From Natrialbaceae archaeon Tc-Br11_E2g1 (GTDB lineage Archaea > Halobacteriota > Halobacteria > Halobacteriales > Natrialbaceae), in the NCBI GenBank assembly GCA_001564255.1, contig LKNC01000169.1, positions 1 to 6,318 on the forward strand: DNA of 6,318 nt, in the 5' to 3' direction. A program made the position numbers and the translations under genes. The notes beneath the pieces are model-generated. The model searched no databases. It saw nothing but the letters and a program-made list of their open reading frames with translations, and was not told the DNA's origin. Positions 1-4,852 of this stretch are shown piece after piece. Positions within the stretch are counted from its first letter, which is position 1; each line of letters begins with the position of its first letter.

Positions 1-234
1 GTGTTTTTCTAAGGCCGCGGCAATCTCGTTTGCCGCTGGCTGGTCCAGTTCGTCTAAGCTTGCGTCTTCATCTCTGAGAGTAACTATACACTTCATCAAG
101 TCACAGAGGAGTTTCTCCTCCACCCAGTGATGGTGTCCACTTATGTAGTACTGTTTTCGAGCGGTTAGGATGGCCTGCGTGATCCGTAGTTGGAATGCGC
201 CCCACGGGCACAGAGGTTCCTCGGCTGGGCTCAT
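1..234 (-). CDS. Unknown protein, partial (N-terminal 78 residues)
   Basis: The reading frame opens with ATG at 234-232 and stays open for 78 codons to the left edge, so the C-terminus is missing. Its start overlaps the stop of the zinc-finger gene as ATGA, and a GGGGTG purine stretch lies about 7 bases before the ATG, which together fix the start. The product begins MSPAEEPLCPWGAF, has Cys at 9, 44 and 49, and a His triplet at 34-36 inside the segment GHHHWVEEKLLCDL. An acidic stretch follows (RDEDASLDELD, 54-64) and a helix-like AANEIAAALEK. I do not recognise the family. It is the last visible gene of a leftward four-gene operon, so a role linked to the regulator and zinc-finger proteins upstream is possible but unproven. 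The coding call rests on the exact overlap, the lack of stops and the acidic composition. Confidence 0.72.
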   Translation of the reverse strand, partial: MSPAEEPLCPWGAFQLRITQAILTARKQYYISGHHHWVEEKLLCDLMKCIVTLRDEDASLDELDQPAANEIAAALEKH

Positions 235-560
235 TCGTCCACACCCCGGTTTCGGCTCTGTCTGACTTTCTCTCCGATCTTCAGCTTTGTCTCCTCGGAG
301 TGGCTGAATCCGGGCTCGCGTCCCGGTCGGCGGTCAGGGTCGGACGGATAGATCGGTGCATCCGTGTGTTCCAACTGGTACTCGCTGAGACTCATGCCGT
401 GTGTCTGGAGGTGCTGGTCGGTGATCTGGCCGAACCGCTCGGCGCACACTCGACAGACCACCTCGTCCTCTGCGGCGTCTGATACGACCTGTTCGACCTC
501 TACCGCTGAGACGGTGCTCTCGTGAGCAGCCCAGACCGCGTCGATCTCGTCGGCGTTCAT
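231..560 (-). CDS. Ros/MucR-like C2H2 zinc-finger protein with NUMOD3-like C-terminus
   Basis: This is a 109-residue acidic protein. The centre carries C36-x2-C39-x10-H50-x3-H54 followed by GMSLSEYQLEH and DAPIY. This resembles the Ros/MucR zinc finger (HLRTHGLTPEEY-type), which binds DNA as a repressor or sits inside phage endonucleases. The C-terminal segment FSHSEETKLKIGEKVRQSR (85-103) resembles the NUMOD3 helix repeat, a DNA-binding element usually attached to HNH or GIY-YIG homing nucleases. No nuclease catalytic motif is visible, so it is probably a DNA-binding protein or the stripped DNA-binding part of such a nuclease. The frame is open upstream to an ATG at 608, but the ATG at 560 is chosen because it forms an ATGA overlap with the 50-aa gene and the extra 16 residues are Arg-rich. 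It overlaps the next gene by ATGA at 231-234. The finger is clear; the NUMOD3 reading is weaker. Confidence 0.85.
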   Translation of the reverse strand: MNADEIDAVWAAHESTVSAVEVEQVVSDAAEDEVVCRVCAERFGQITDQHLQTHGMSLSEYQLEHTDAPIYPSDPDRRPGREPGFSHSEETKLKIGEKVRQSRNRGVDE

Positions 561-709
561 GGCTCTGTCTTCTCGTCTGCGTAGTCGAGAAGTGCCTCGG
601 CGAGCCACGACGACGCTCGGTCGCTGGTGGCGTGGCTCTCCAGCTTGTCTCTGTGCCGCTCGACCACCTGTTCAGGCGTCAGCTTCTGCTTCTGGCCGGG
701 CAGACTCAT
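557..709 (-). CDS. Small unknown acidic protein (50 aa)
   Basis: The frame from ATG 709-707 to TGA 559-557 encodes 50 residues, beginning MSLPGQKQKLTPEQVVERHR and ending LLDYADEKTEP. The ATG overlaps the stop of the regulator gene (ATGA, 706-709) and its TGA overlaps the start of the zinc-finger gene (ATGA, 557-560). It therefore fills the space between two genes exactly. A GAGG element lies about 10 bases before the start. The sequence looks like two amphipathic helices (about 11-25 and 32-45) with a charged tail. There are no cysteines and no recognised domain. The double overlap is the main evidence that it is real. It could be a small partner of the upstream regulator, but no function can be assigned. 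Confidence 0.75.
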   Translation of the reverse strand: MSLPGQKQKLTPEQVVERHRDKLESHATSDRASSWLAEALLDYADEKTEP

Positions 710-882
710 CGCTGGGTTTCCTCGTCGTCTTCGGGGGCTTCGTCCGGATCGTACTGCTCGGCCATCCGCGTGAGGAGAGCGTCGAAGGTCTCCCCGCCGC
801 GTTTGAGCTTTCGGATGCGTTCTTTGGTCTCTCGGCTACAGTAGATCAGCACCGTGTCTGTCTTCGTTTTCTCTTGGGACAT
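706..882 (-). CDS. Ribbon-helix-helix-like regulator / VapB-type antitoxin-like protein (58 aa)
   Basis: The 58-residue product starts MSQEKTKTDTVLIYCSRETK. It has the expected RHH layout: a short strand (TDTVLIYCS, 8-16), a basic helix (RETKERIRKLKRGG, 17-30), a second helix (ETFDALLTRMAEQY, 31-44) and a disordered acidic tail (45-58). The pattern ETKERIRKLKRGGETFDALL is like the small haloarchaeal VapB/DUF7557-type proteins, which bind DNA as dimers and often regulate their own operon. No PIN-domain toxin is adjacent, so toxin-antitoxin function is not supported. The frame stays open upstream for another 207 codons, but that part is Arg/Ser-rich and unlike haloarchaeal protein, so the ATG at 882 is chosen. 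An inverted repeat lies 7-21 bases upstream of the ATG and could be its operator. It is the first gene of the leftward operon. Confidence 0.8.
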   Translation of the reverse strand: MSQEKTKTDTVLIYCSRETKERIRKLKRGGETFDALLTRMAEQYDPDEAPEDDEETQR

Positions 883-888
883 CGCGTT

Positions 889-903
889 TGTCCCTTTTGG
901 ACA
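889..903. promoter_or_regulatory. Candidate operator, TGTCC-N5-GGACA
   Basis: The inverted repeat TGTCCcttttGGACA has perfect 5-base arms around a 5-base spacer, just upstream of the start of the RHH gene (ATG at 882). It lies between the presumed TATA region (about 905-912) and the start of a leaderless transcript, which is where a repressor would block initiation. The same GTCC-N5-GGACA pattern recurs before the HD gene at 1695-1708. Binding by the RHH protein is inference. Confidence 0.45.
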
Positions 904-906
904 TCC

Positions 907-979
907 ATACGAGGGCCCCTCACGCACGCGGTCCGGCGGTGACGCCTTCTCCGTGTTTTTCTCTTTGTCGCCCTTGGTG
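907..979 (-). repeat. Diverged direct repeat, copy A (promoter-proximal to RHH operon)
   Basis: Three blocks occur in the same order here and in copy B: ATACGAGGGCCCC (907-919, exact), GTGACGCCTTCTCCG (939-953, 14 of 15) and CCTTGGTG (972-979, exact). Spacing between blocks differs between the copies. On the minus strand the first block reads GGGGCCCTCGTAT and sits about 25 bases before the RHH start, where a core promoter element would be. Confidence 0.5.
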
Positions 980-1217
980 TTCGACGGCTGTCTGGCACGC
1001 GGCCTGCGCAAGCTCGAAGCTGCCGACGTGAGCCAAGAGAGACAGCCCCGCTGGCTTCCGCGTGAGCCGTGCCGACTCACAGTTCTCACCGACTCCAGTC
1101 CATGTCGAACATGACCGAAAGACTGTTTTGAGCGTTCACTGGCATCGGTGAACCGATCTGTGCCAAGAGCAGCAGTCCGAAGCCGGGTTGTTACCACTTC
1201 AACAGGAGGGCTGAGTG

Positions 1218-1230
1218 GTGCTCGGAGCAC
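1218..1230. repeat. Short inverted repeat GTGCTC-G-GAGCAC
   Basis: Perfect 6-base arms flank a single base. It is one of several compact palindromes in the gene-free region. It could be a protein-binding site; the loop is too small for a stable hairpin. Confidence 0.35.
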
Positions 1231-1271
1231 ACTGTCGTCTTGTCCGCCCGTCAGCTTTCTATGTTGTCTAT

Positions 1272-1285
1272 CCGGTGAGCACCGG
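1272..1285. repeat. Short inverted repeat CCGGTG-AG-CACCGG
   Basis: Perfect 6-base arms flank a 2-base spacer. It is a protein-binding-site-like palindrome; no neighbouring promoter or gene assigns it a role. Confidence 0.35.
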
Positions 1286-1324
1286 CCCGTTGTCTTGTTG
1301 TCCACACATAACACTAGAACGGTT

Positions 1325-1431
1325 ATACGAGGGCCCCCCACGAGAAGTGACAATAGAACATAGGCAGTGACGGCTTCTCCGCGCCGGCGTGTTAGCCGTT
1401 TTTCGCCTTTTGTAGTTGGATGGCCTTGGTG
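1325..1431 (-). repeat. Diverged direct repeat, copy B
   Basis: The matching blocks are at 1325-1337 (exact 13 bases), 1367-1381 (14 of 15) and 1424-1431 (exact 8 bases). On the minus strand the first block continues as CGTATAACCG, a better TATA-like element than in copy A, so it could be a second leftward promoter. No convincing reading frame starts just downstream of it. Confidence 0.45.
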
Positions 1432-1481
1432 CCGCAGCGAGCACGAGACGCCAGCGCGCGGCACGGAAGGCCAGTTCGCCA

Positions 1482-1499
1482 GCACGGACGCGTCCGTGC
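1482..1499. repeat. Perfect 18-base palindrome
   Basis: GCACGGACGCGTCCGTGC is identical to its own reverse complement, with no spacer. It is the longest uninterrupted palindrome noticed in the window. It lies in non-coding DNA about 245 bases before the HD gene, and could be a dimer-protein operator or a plasmid maintenance site. Confidence 0.55.
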
Positions 1500-1503
1500 C
1501 CAC

Positions 1504-1594
1504 CTCACCGCTCTGCTTGGTTAGTTTACCCTTCGTTGGGGCTTCTGTTTAAACATGAAAAGGGCGACTGACGGAGGGTAAACTCGACGGTGAG
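1504..1594. repeat. Nested inverted repeats around a PmeI-type palindrome
   Basis: Outer arms CTCACCG (1504-1510) and CGGTGAG (1588-1594) are perfect. Inner arms AGTTTACCCTTCGT (1523-1536) and ACGGAGGGTAAACT (1571-1584) pair in 13 of 14 positions. The loop contains the 10-base palindrome TGTTTAAACA (1546-1555). The nested symmetry could form a long imperfect stem or present paired sites to a multimeric DNA-binding protein. Confidence 0.5.
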
Positions 1595-1693
1595 AAATCC
1601 TAACAATGCTACGTCGGTGTCGTCCGACCGAGCTTTCGGCGTTCGGGGCCACCGACTCAGCCAGTCCTCTCCAGCCGCAAGCGTCCCGCGGTG

Positions 1694-1708
1694 GGTCCAC
1701 GGTGGACA
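1694..1708. promoter_or_regulatory. Candidate operator upstream of the HD gene, GTCC-N5-GGACA
   Basis: GTCCACGGTGGAC (1695-1707) is a palindrome with 6-base arms around one G. Read as half-sites it is GTCC-N5-GGACA, the same pattern and spacing as at 889-903. It lies 37-50 bases before the HD start codon, in the expected core promoter zone. A weak TATA-like CCTATGTT (1717-1724) follows. Confidence 0.42.
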
Positions 1709-1744
1709 CCAAACGCCTATGTTCCGTCCTTGGAGATTGACACC

Positions 1745-2452
1745 ATGAGCGACAGAAAGCCGGACTCAGCAGGACTGCCGGAAACCCTGAAAGAAGGGCT
1801 CGACCAGTTCCTACCGACCACAGAGGGCCCAGAAGACAAGATCGACAGAGTACCCTACGAGGCGGTTGCGGGCTATGTGCAGGAACTGCTCGCCGAGCGC
1901 GGCAAGGGACACCGAGAGATCGACACATGGACGGGCCAGAAGATCGTCCCAGCTGACCCTGATCCTGAGAAGATCAAACTGGACGACATCGCTCACGGAC
2001 TGTCCAACTTGGGTCGGTTCGCCGGACAAGGCCCGTCGATGTACAGCGTTGCCCGGCACTCTGTCCACGTGAGCCTCGAAGTGGAGGCGCGAGGCGGCTC
2101 TCTGGCGGCACAGCGTTGGGGGCTGCTACACGACGGAGCCGAAGCGTACCTCTCAGACGTACCTGGCCCGGTGAAAAAGAGCCTTCCCGGATACAAGAAC
2201 GTCGAGAAGCGCCTCGATGAGGCGATTCTGACAGCGTTCGGTCTCAATCTGATGGAGGATGAAGAGAAACTCGTCCACGACATCGCTGACAAACAGGTTG
2301 GTAAGCACGAGCTTGCAGAGCAGTTCCCAGAGGGAGGACACGAGGTATCCGGCGACCTTCGGCATGATTTAGACACCGTAGATAGCAGCGAGGATGACAA
2401 GGAACTATTCCTAAGTCGGGCGCGAGATCTCGGTCAAGGAGCGTCCATGTGA
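1745..2452 (+). CDS. HD-domain phosphohydrolase, phage/plasmid YfdR-like
   Basis: The 235-residue cytosolic protein has a family-typical core: TWTGQKIVPADPDP (61-74), IAHGLSNLGRFAG (82-94), YSVARHSVHVS (100-110), LLHDGAEAYLSDVPGPVKK (127-145) and DIADKQVGKHELAEQ (179-193). These supply the HD metal ligands, probably H105, H129-D130 and D182. Relatives are 5'-nucleotidase or dNTP-hydrolase-type enzymes common on prophages and plasmids; the substrate here is unknown. From memory, many relatives have GH where this one has GQ (residues 94-95). The first 50 residues are an acidic N-terminal helix region. The ATG at 1745 is chosen because GGAG at 1732-1735 precedes it by 9 bases; an in-frame ATG at 1691 would add residues spanning the palindrome. 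It is a single-gene unit, with a 205-base gap to the methylase. Confidence 0.88.
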   Translation: MSDRKPDSAGLPETLKEGLDQFLPTTEGPEDKIDRVPYEAVAGYVQELLAERGKGHREIDTWTGQKIVPADPDPEKIKLDDIAHGLSNLGRFAGQGPSMYSVARHSVHVSLEVEARGGSLAAQRWGLLHDGAEAYLSDVPGPVKKSLPGYKNVEKRLDEAILTAFGLNLMEDEEKLVHDIADKQVGKHELAEQFPEGGHEVSGDLRHDLDTVDSSEDDKELFLSRARDLGQGASM

Positions 2453-2498
2453 GCGATTTGCCGTAATCGTAAACAATGCGTTACTATTATTCTTCATT

Positions 2499-2512
2499 TG
2501 TCATGTATGACA
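2499..2512. repeat. Inverted repeat TGTCAT-GT-ATGACA
   Basis: Perfect 6-base arms flank a 2-base spacer, 47 bases after the HD gene and about 145 bases before the methylase start. It is a possible binding site for a dimeric regulator. It lacks the loop and T-tract of a classical hairpin terminator. Confidence 0.35.
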
Positions 2513-2576
2513 GCTGAACTGCACGGAATATGCTGGTTACAGAGTTCAATAATAAATTCAAATTACGGAGGTGCTC

Positions 2577-2645
2577 ATGAAGCACACGTCGGCTCGCTGC
2601 GCTGTGATTTCAGCATCGGGGGTTTTTATAGTATTCCCCAGATAA
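2577..2645 (+). CDS. Possible 22-aa upstream ORF before the methylase
   Basis: An ATG at 2577 is preceded 3 bases upstream by GGAGGTG (2567-2573), a near-perfect match to the haloarchaeal anti-Shine-Dalgarno. The frame encodes MKHTSARCAVISASGVFIVF plus two residues and stops 12 bases before the methylase ATG. An AT-rich stretch at 2548-2560 could be its TATA region. The peptide is not acidic and the frame contains the methylase TATA box, so a chance match is quite possible. If real it would act as a leader peptide or upstream regulator of the methylase. Confidence 0.22.
   Translation: MKHTSARCAVISASGVFIVFPR
2623..2631 (+). promoter_or_regulatory. TATA box of the methylase operon
   Basis: TTTTTATAG is centred about 30 bases before the methylase ATG at 2658. 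An archaeal start site about 25-27 bases downstream would give a leaderless or few-base-leader transcript. The box lies between GGGG (2618-2622) and CCCC (2636-2639), an inverted pair that may be incidental. Confidence 0.6.
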
Positions 2646-2657
2646 GGATGGTATAAC

Positions 2658-4421
2658 ATGGGTAGCGGTAAATCTACACAAGATATTTCTCCACAGACGA
2701 GGTCGAAAGAAACCCCAGATGAGAATGCTGCGGATATTGACTTTCGAATCGCGGACAACCCCGCGATGTACGAGCCTGACGTACCTCCTCAATATCTGCT
2801 TACAGATACGAATTCGAACCAGGAGTTGAACGACTATCCTGAGATGAATTTCAGGCAACTGGCTGACACAATCTCGTGGTCAGATACAGCTCTCCTAACT
2901 CATGGCATTCACAAGCACCCAGCAATTTTCATCCCTCACATCCCAAGGTATCTCATCAACACCTTCTCATCGGAACGGAACGAGGACGGACACCGCCCCG
3001 TCATTCTTGATCCGTTTTGTGGGAGTGGCACAACGGGTGTAGAGGCGAAAGTAGCAGGACGAGATTTCCTCGGCGTAGAAATAAATCCAGTGTCAAAGCT
3101 GGTCAGCGACGTCGCTACTACCCCAATCCCGTATACTGTCCTTCGCAACACCAAAGATGAGATTCTTCAACGACTGGAGTCGACGGAGGAAAAATACTAC
3201 GAGGAATACGATGTCGAGTTCTTGGACCAGACTAACAAGTACCACTGGTTCGAGGAGCCATCAATAGAGGGACTGACAACGATTCGGAAGGTTGTGAGTG
3301 AATTTATCGAAGACGATGTGGATCTGACAGCCGGAATTGAACCAAGGGAACGGAAAGTGTTGGCAGATCTGGATTCCGACAAGCTCCTCAAAACAGCTGT
3401 TCCGAAATGGCTTATTCTCTTGATAGCTAACACAGTCTTCGACGTGTCAAACGCGGATCCCGAGGTCTCGAAGGCGCACAAATCGAAAAAGATGCGAAAG
3501 CGGATCGACAACGGGGAACACCCACCGAATGCAGTTGAGCGATACAAGGAACACCTCGACCGTTCGATTGGGAAACTCATCGACCTATGGAATGAGGTCT
3601 ACCGTACGAACGTTCCAGGCGGTGAAAGTCAAACATTAAACATTAATGGAGCGACCCAGTCGACTCTTCACAGCTTCTCGAATAACTGGCTGCCCTTGGA
3701 GGAAAACCAGTCCCACAAAGCGACCTCAAACATTCAGTTAGGGGACGCCCGTGACTTCGAATTTTCAGATTACGTCGAGGGTGTGGACATGGCCATCACG
3801 TCTCCTCCGTACATCAATGCTATAAATTACTACAGAGGGACGAAACTCCGGCTGTTCTGGATCCATGATCTCCTGGAGGAGACCACAGATGTGGACGCTG
3901 AAACCCTCCGTCGGTCGTTCGTCGGGACAAACTCAGCTACCATCAGCGACATCGAAGAAGAACTCCCACTCATGATGAACGAGCAGTGGGACGGAACATG
4001 GGATGAATACGAAGAGACCTCCCTCCCCGAGCTAGACGAGCACATCCTAAACATACATAACGGCGATTTGACCGAAGCCAGAAGTCGTGCCTATATTACA
4101 TGGAAATTCTTCGCAGAGGACATGCTAAAGACGCTAACTAGTGTCTATCGACACCTAAAGCCGGGTGCATATTTCTTCTTTATTATCGGCGAGAACACCA
4201 TCAGTGGTCGCCGGATACAAAGCCACAAGTTCGTGGCCGATGTCGCTCAAAATCTCGGAAAGTTCAATAATCAGGACAAAGGTATTCCTACAGACGCCGG
4301 ATACCGGCTCGCTGGGATGGCCTGGGACAAGATCACCAATCGTGACCTGTTCTTCGGAAGAGACCACGGCAACGGAGTCATTGAACGTGAATGGGTCGTC
4401 ATCCTACAGAAACCACGATGA
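2658..4421 (+). CDS. DNA methyltransferase, SPPY type (N4-cytosine or N6-adenine), 587 aa
   Basis: This is an S-adenosylmethionine-dependent amino-methyltransferase with motifs in the order X, I, II, III, IV. HGIHKHPAIFIPHIPRYLI (82-100) matches motif X, DPFCGSGTTGVEA (118-130) motif I, FLGVEINP (137-144) motif II with acidic E141, IQLGDARDF (359-367) motif III, and TSPPYINAINYYR (381-393) catalytic motif IV. SPPY favours N4-cytosine but does not exclude N6-adenine. About 215 residues lie between motifs II and III, including KYHWFEEPSIEGL, and a further block at about 400-475 follows motif IV; either could read the DNA target. KPGAYFFFIIGENT and the C-terminal EREWVVILQK are also family-typical. 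The TATA box 30 bases upstream supports this start. The N-terminal 40 residues are polar and probably disordered. Local GC (27/60 and 29/60 in two sampled lines) is lower than in flanking genes. It overlaps the winged-helix gene by ATGA. No nuclease domain is fused. Confidence 0.92.
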   Translation: MGSGKSTQDISPQTRSKETPDENAADIDFRIADNPAMYEPDVPPQYLLTDTNSNQELNDYPEMNFRQLADTISWSDTALLTHGIHKHPAIFIPHIPRYLINTFSSERNEDGHRPVILDPFCGSGTTGVEAKVAGRDFLGVEINPVSKLVSDVATTPIPYTVLRNTKDEILQRLESTEEKYYEEYDVEFLDQTNKYHWFEEPSIEGLTTIRKVVSEFIEDDVDLTAGIEPRERKVLADLDSDKLLKTAVPKWLILLIANTVFDVSNADPEVSKAHKSKKMRKRIDNGEHPPNAVERYKEHLDRSIGKLIDLWNEVYRTNVPGGESQTLNINGATQSTLHSFSNNWLPLEENQSHKATSNIQLGDARDFEFSDYVEGVDMAITSPPYINAINYYRGTKLRLFWIHDLLEETTDVDAETLRRSFVGTNSATISDIEEELPLMMNEQWDGTWDEYEETSLPELDEHILNIHNGDLTEARSRAYITWKFFAEDMLKTLTSVYRHLKPGAYFFFIIGENTISGRRIQSHKFVADVAQNLGKFNNQDKGIPTDAGYRLAGMAWDKITNRDLFFGRDHGNGVIEREWVVILQKPR

Positions 4422-4720
4422 TGAACGAATCTAACATCGGTGGACTGCAGATAGAGTTACTGTGCTTCATCGCCGACAAATATGAGCCGGATGTATCTGC
4501 CCTACAAGACGAATATAAGCACTGGCACGACACAAATATCGCTTATCAAAGCGTGTACCAAGCTCTGGAACGACTAGACGAGCTGGGCTATGTCGAGAAA
4601 AAACCGATAGATGGGCGGTCGAATTGCTATATGTTGACCACAAAGGGCGCAGAGTTACTCAATACACACCGCGAGCTTGTGGTCGACCATACGCGTTACA
4701 TCGAAGAAGCCCTAAACTGA
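4418..4720 (+). CDS. PadR-like winged-helix transcriptional regulator (100 aa)
   Basis: The start ATG at 4418 overlaps the methylase stop as ATGA; a second ATG follows at 4421, so the true N-terminus may be one residue shorter. The 100-residue product has the wHTH layout of PadR-like proteins: GGLQIELLCFIAD (8-20) as helix 1, a middle helix, then IAYQSVYQALERLDELGYVE (41-60) as recognition helix, KKPIDGRSNCYMLTTKGAELL (61-81) as the wing hairpin with the YxLTxKG signature, and a short final helix (HRELVVDHTRYIEEAL). It lacks the long C-terminal domain of large PadR proteins, as is usual for the short archaeal ones. It is probably a dimeric DNA-binding repressor made together with the methylase. 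The palindromes at 4816-4846, about 100 bases downstream, are a natural target, which is inference. Confidence 0.88.
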   Translation: MMNESNIGGLQIELLCFIADKYEPDVSALQDEYKHWHDTNIAYQSVYQALERLDELGYVEKKPIDGRSNCYMLTTKGAELLNTHRELVVDHTRYIEEALN

Positions 4721-4734
4721 CGTCTGATTCTGCT

Positions 4735-4749
4735 GATTTCTTCGTTTTG
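4735..4749 (+). terminator. Possible T-rich terminator after the methylase operon
   Basis: The stretch GATTTCTTCGTTTTG begins 15 bases after the winged-helix stop. Archaeal termination often needs only T-rich tracts on the coding strand, without a hairpin. The tract is interrupted by C and G, so the call is weak. Confidence 0.28.
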
Positions 4750-4815
4750 ATGGCCTCTAGCTCTGGTTCTACCCCGCGACCCAACATTTATTACCTTTGC
4801 TTGTCTTTGCTCGTA

Positions 4816-4846
4816 TGTGTAACACAAGCTATTGTGTGCACACTAT
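4816..4846. promoter_or_regulatory. Interlocking TGTGT/ACACA operator-like palindromes
   Basis: Three palindromes share half-sites: TGTGT-A-ACACA (4816-4826), ACACAA-N4-TTGTGT (4822-4837) and GTGTGCACAC (4834-4843, perfect, extendable to 14 of 16 bases as 4831-4846). The last abuts the TATA box. Bound protein would cover the TFB/TBP site, so this looks like a repressor operator for the small-gene/GHKL operon. The PadR-like protein encoded just upstream is the likeliest binder. Confidence 0.55.
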
Positions 4847-4852
4847 AAATAG
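4844..4852 (+). promoter_or_regulatory. TATA box of the GHKL operon
   Basis: TATAAATAG lies directly after the GTGTGCACAC palindrome. A start site about 25 bases downstream would be near 4870-4877, which is beyond the ATG at 4862. This promoter therefore fits translation from the ATG at 4934, or transcription of only the GHKL gene's leader. A weaker upstream element, TTTATTA (4786-4792), could serve the ATG at 4862. Confidence 0.55.

Larger units (their letters stand above)
883..1744. other. Long gene-free region between divergent units, rich in palindromes
   Basis: No frame here has both a plausible start and haloarchaeal (acidic, Lys-poor) composition. The long open frames in it encode Arg/Ser/Cys-rich sequence typical of non-coding GC-rich DNA read in the wrong frame. 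It contains a diverged two-copy repeat (907-979 and 1325-1431), a perfect 18-base palindrome (1482-1499), nested inverted repeats (1504-1594), two short hairpins (1218-1230 and 1272-1285), and matching inverted repeats near both ends (889-903 and 1695-1708). This could be an extended regulatory region, a structured RNA or a replication/partition site. I do not see the haloarchaeal origin-recognition-box motif, so an origin is not called. Confidence 0.6.
2453..2657. other. Spacer between HD gene and methylase
   Basis: The spacer is AT-richer than the HD gene. It holds T-rich stretches just after the HD stop (2484-2500) that could end transcription, an inverted repeat at 2499-2512, a possible 22-codon frame with a strong Shine-Dalgarno sequence (2577-2645) and the methylase TATA box. 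No other gene was seen. Confidence 0.6.

Noticed and set aside
706..882. Toxin-antitoxin pair (RHH antitoxin with a toxin downstream)
   Set aside because: The next genes are a 50-aa helical protein and a zinc-finger protein; neither shows PIN, RelE or other toxin motifs.
195..942. Several plus-strand open frames across the left operon
   Set aside because: They are antisense to genes fixed by three ATGA overlaps, and they encode hydrophobic, Cys/Ser-rich sequence unlike haloarchaeal proteins.
883..1503. Open frame extending the RHH protein by about 207 residues at the N-terminus (minus strand)
   Set aside because: The extension is Arg/Ser/Thr-rich with hardly any acidic character, crosses the palindromes and repeats, and removes the natural operator position. 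The 58-aa start has the complete RHH fold.
883..1744. CRISPR array or tRNA gene in the gene-free region
   Set aside because: There are no regularly spaced repeats and no cloverleaf-like pattern with a T-loop GTTCRA element was found.
1521..1928. 135-codon open frame on the minus strand
   Set aside because: It overlaps the well-supported HD gene, and its product is Cys/Arg/Ser-rich, typical of an antisense shadow in GC-rich DNA.
2648..2656. Minimal ATG-GTA-TAA start-stop just before the methylase ATG
   Set aside because: It lies at or before the predicted transcription start, so it is probably not in the mRNA; most likely coincidence.
2661..2678. GSGKST at the N-terminus of the methylase resembles a Walker A motif
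   Set aside because: It lies at residues 2-7 with no preceding beta strand, is followed by a disordered polar tail, and has no Walker B partner. It is a chance match.
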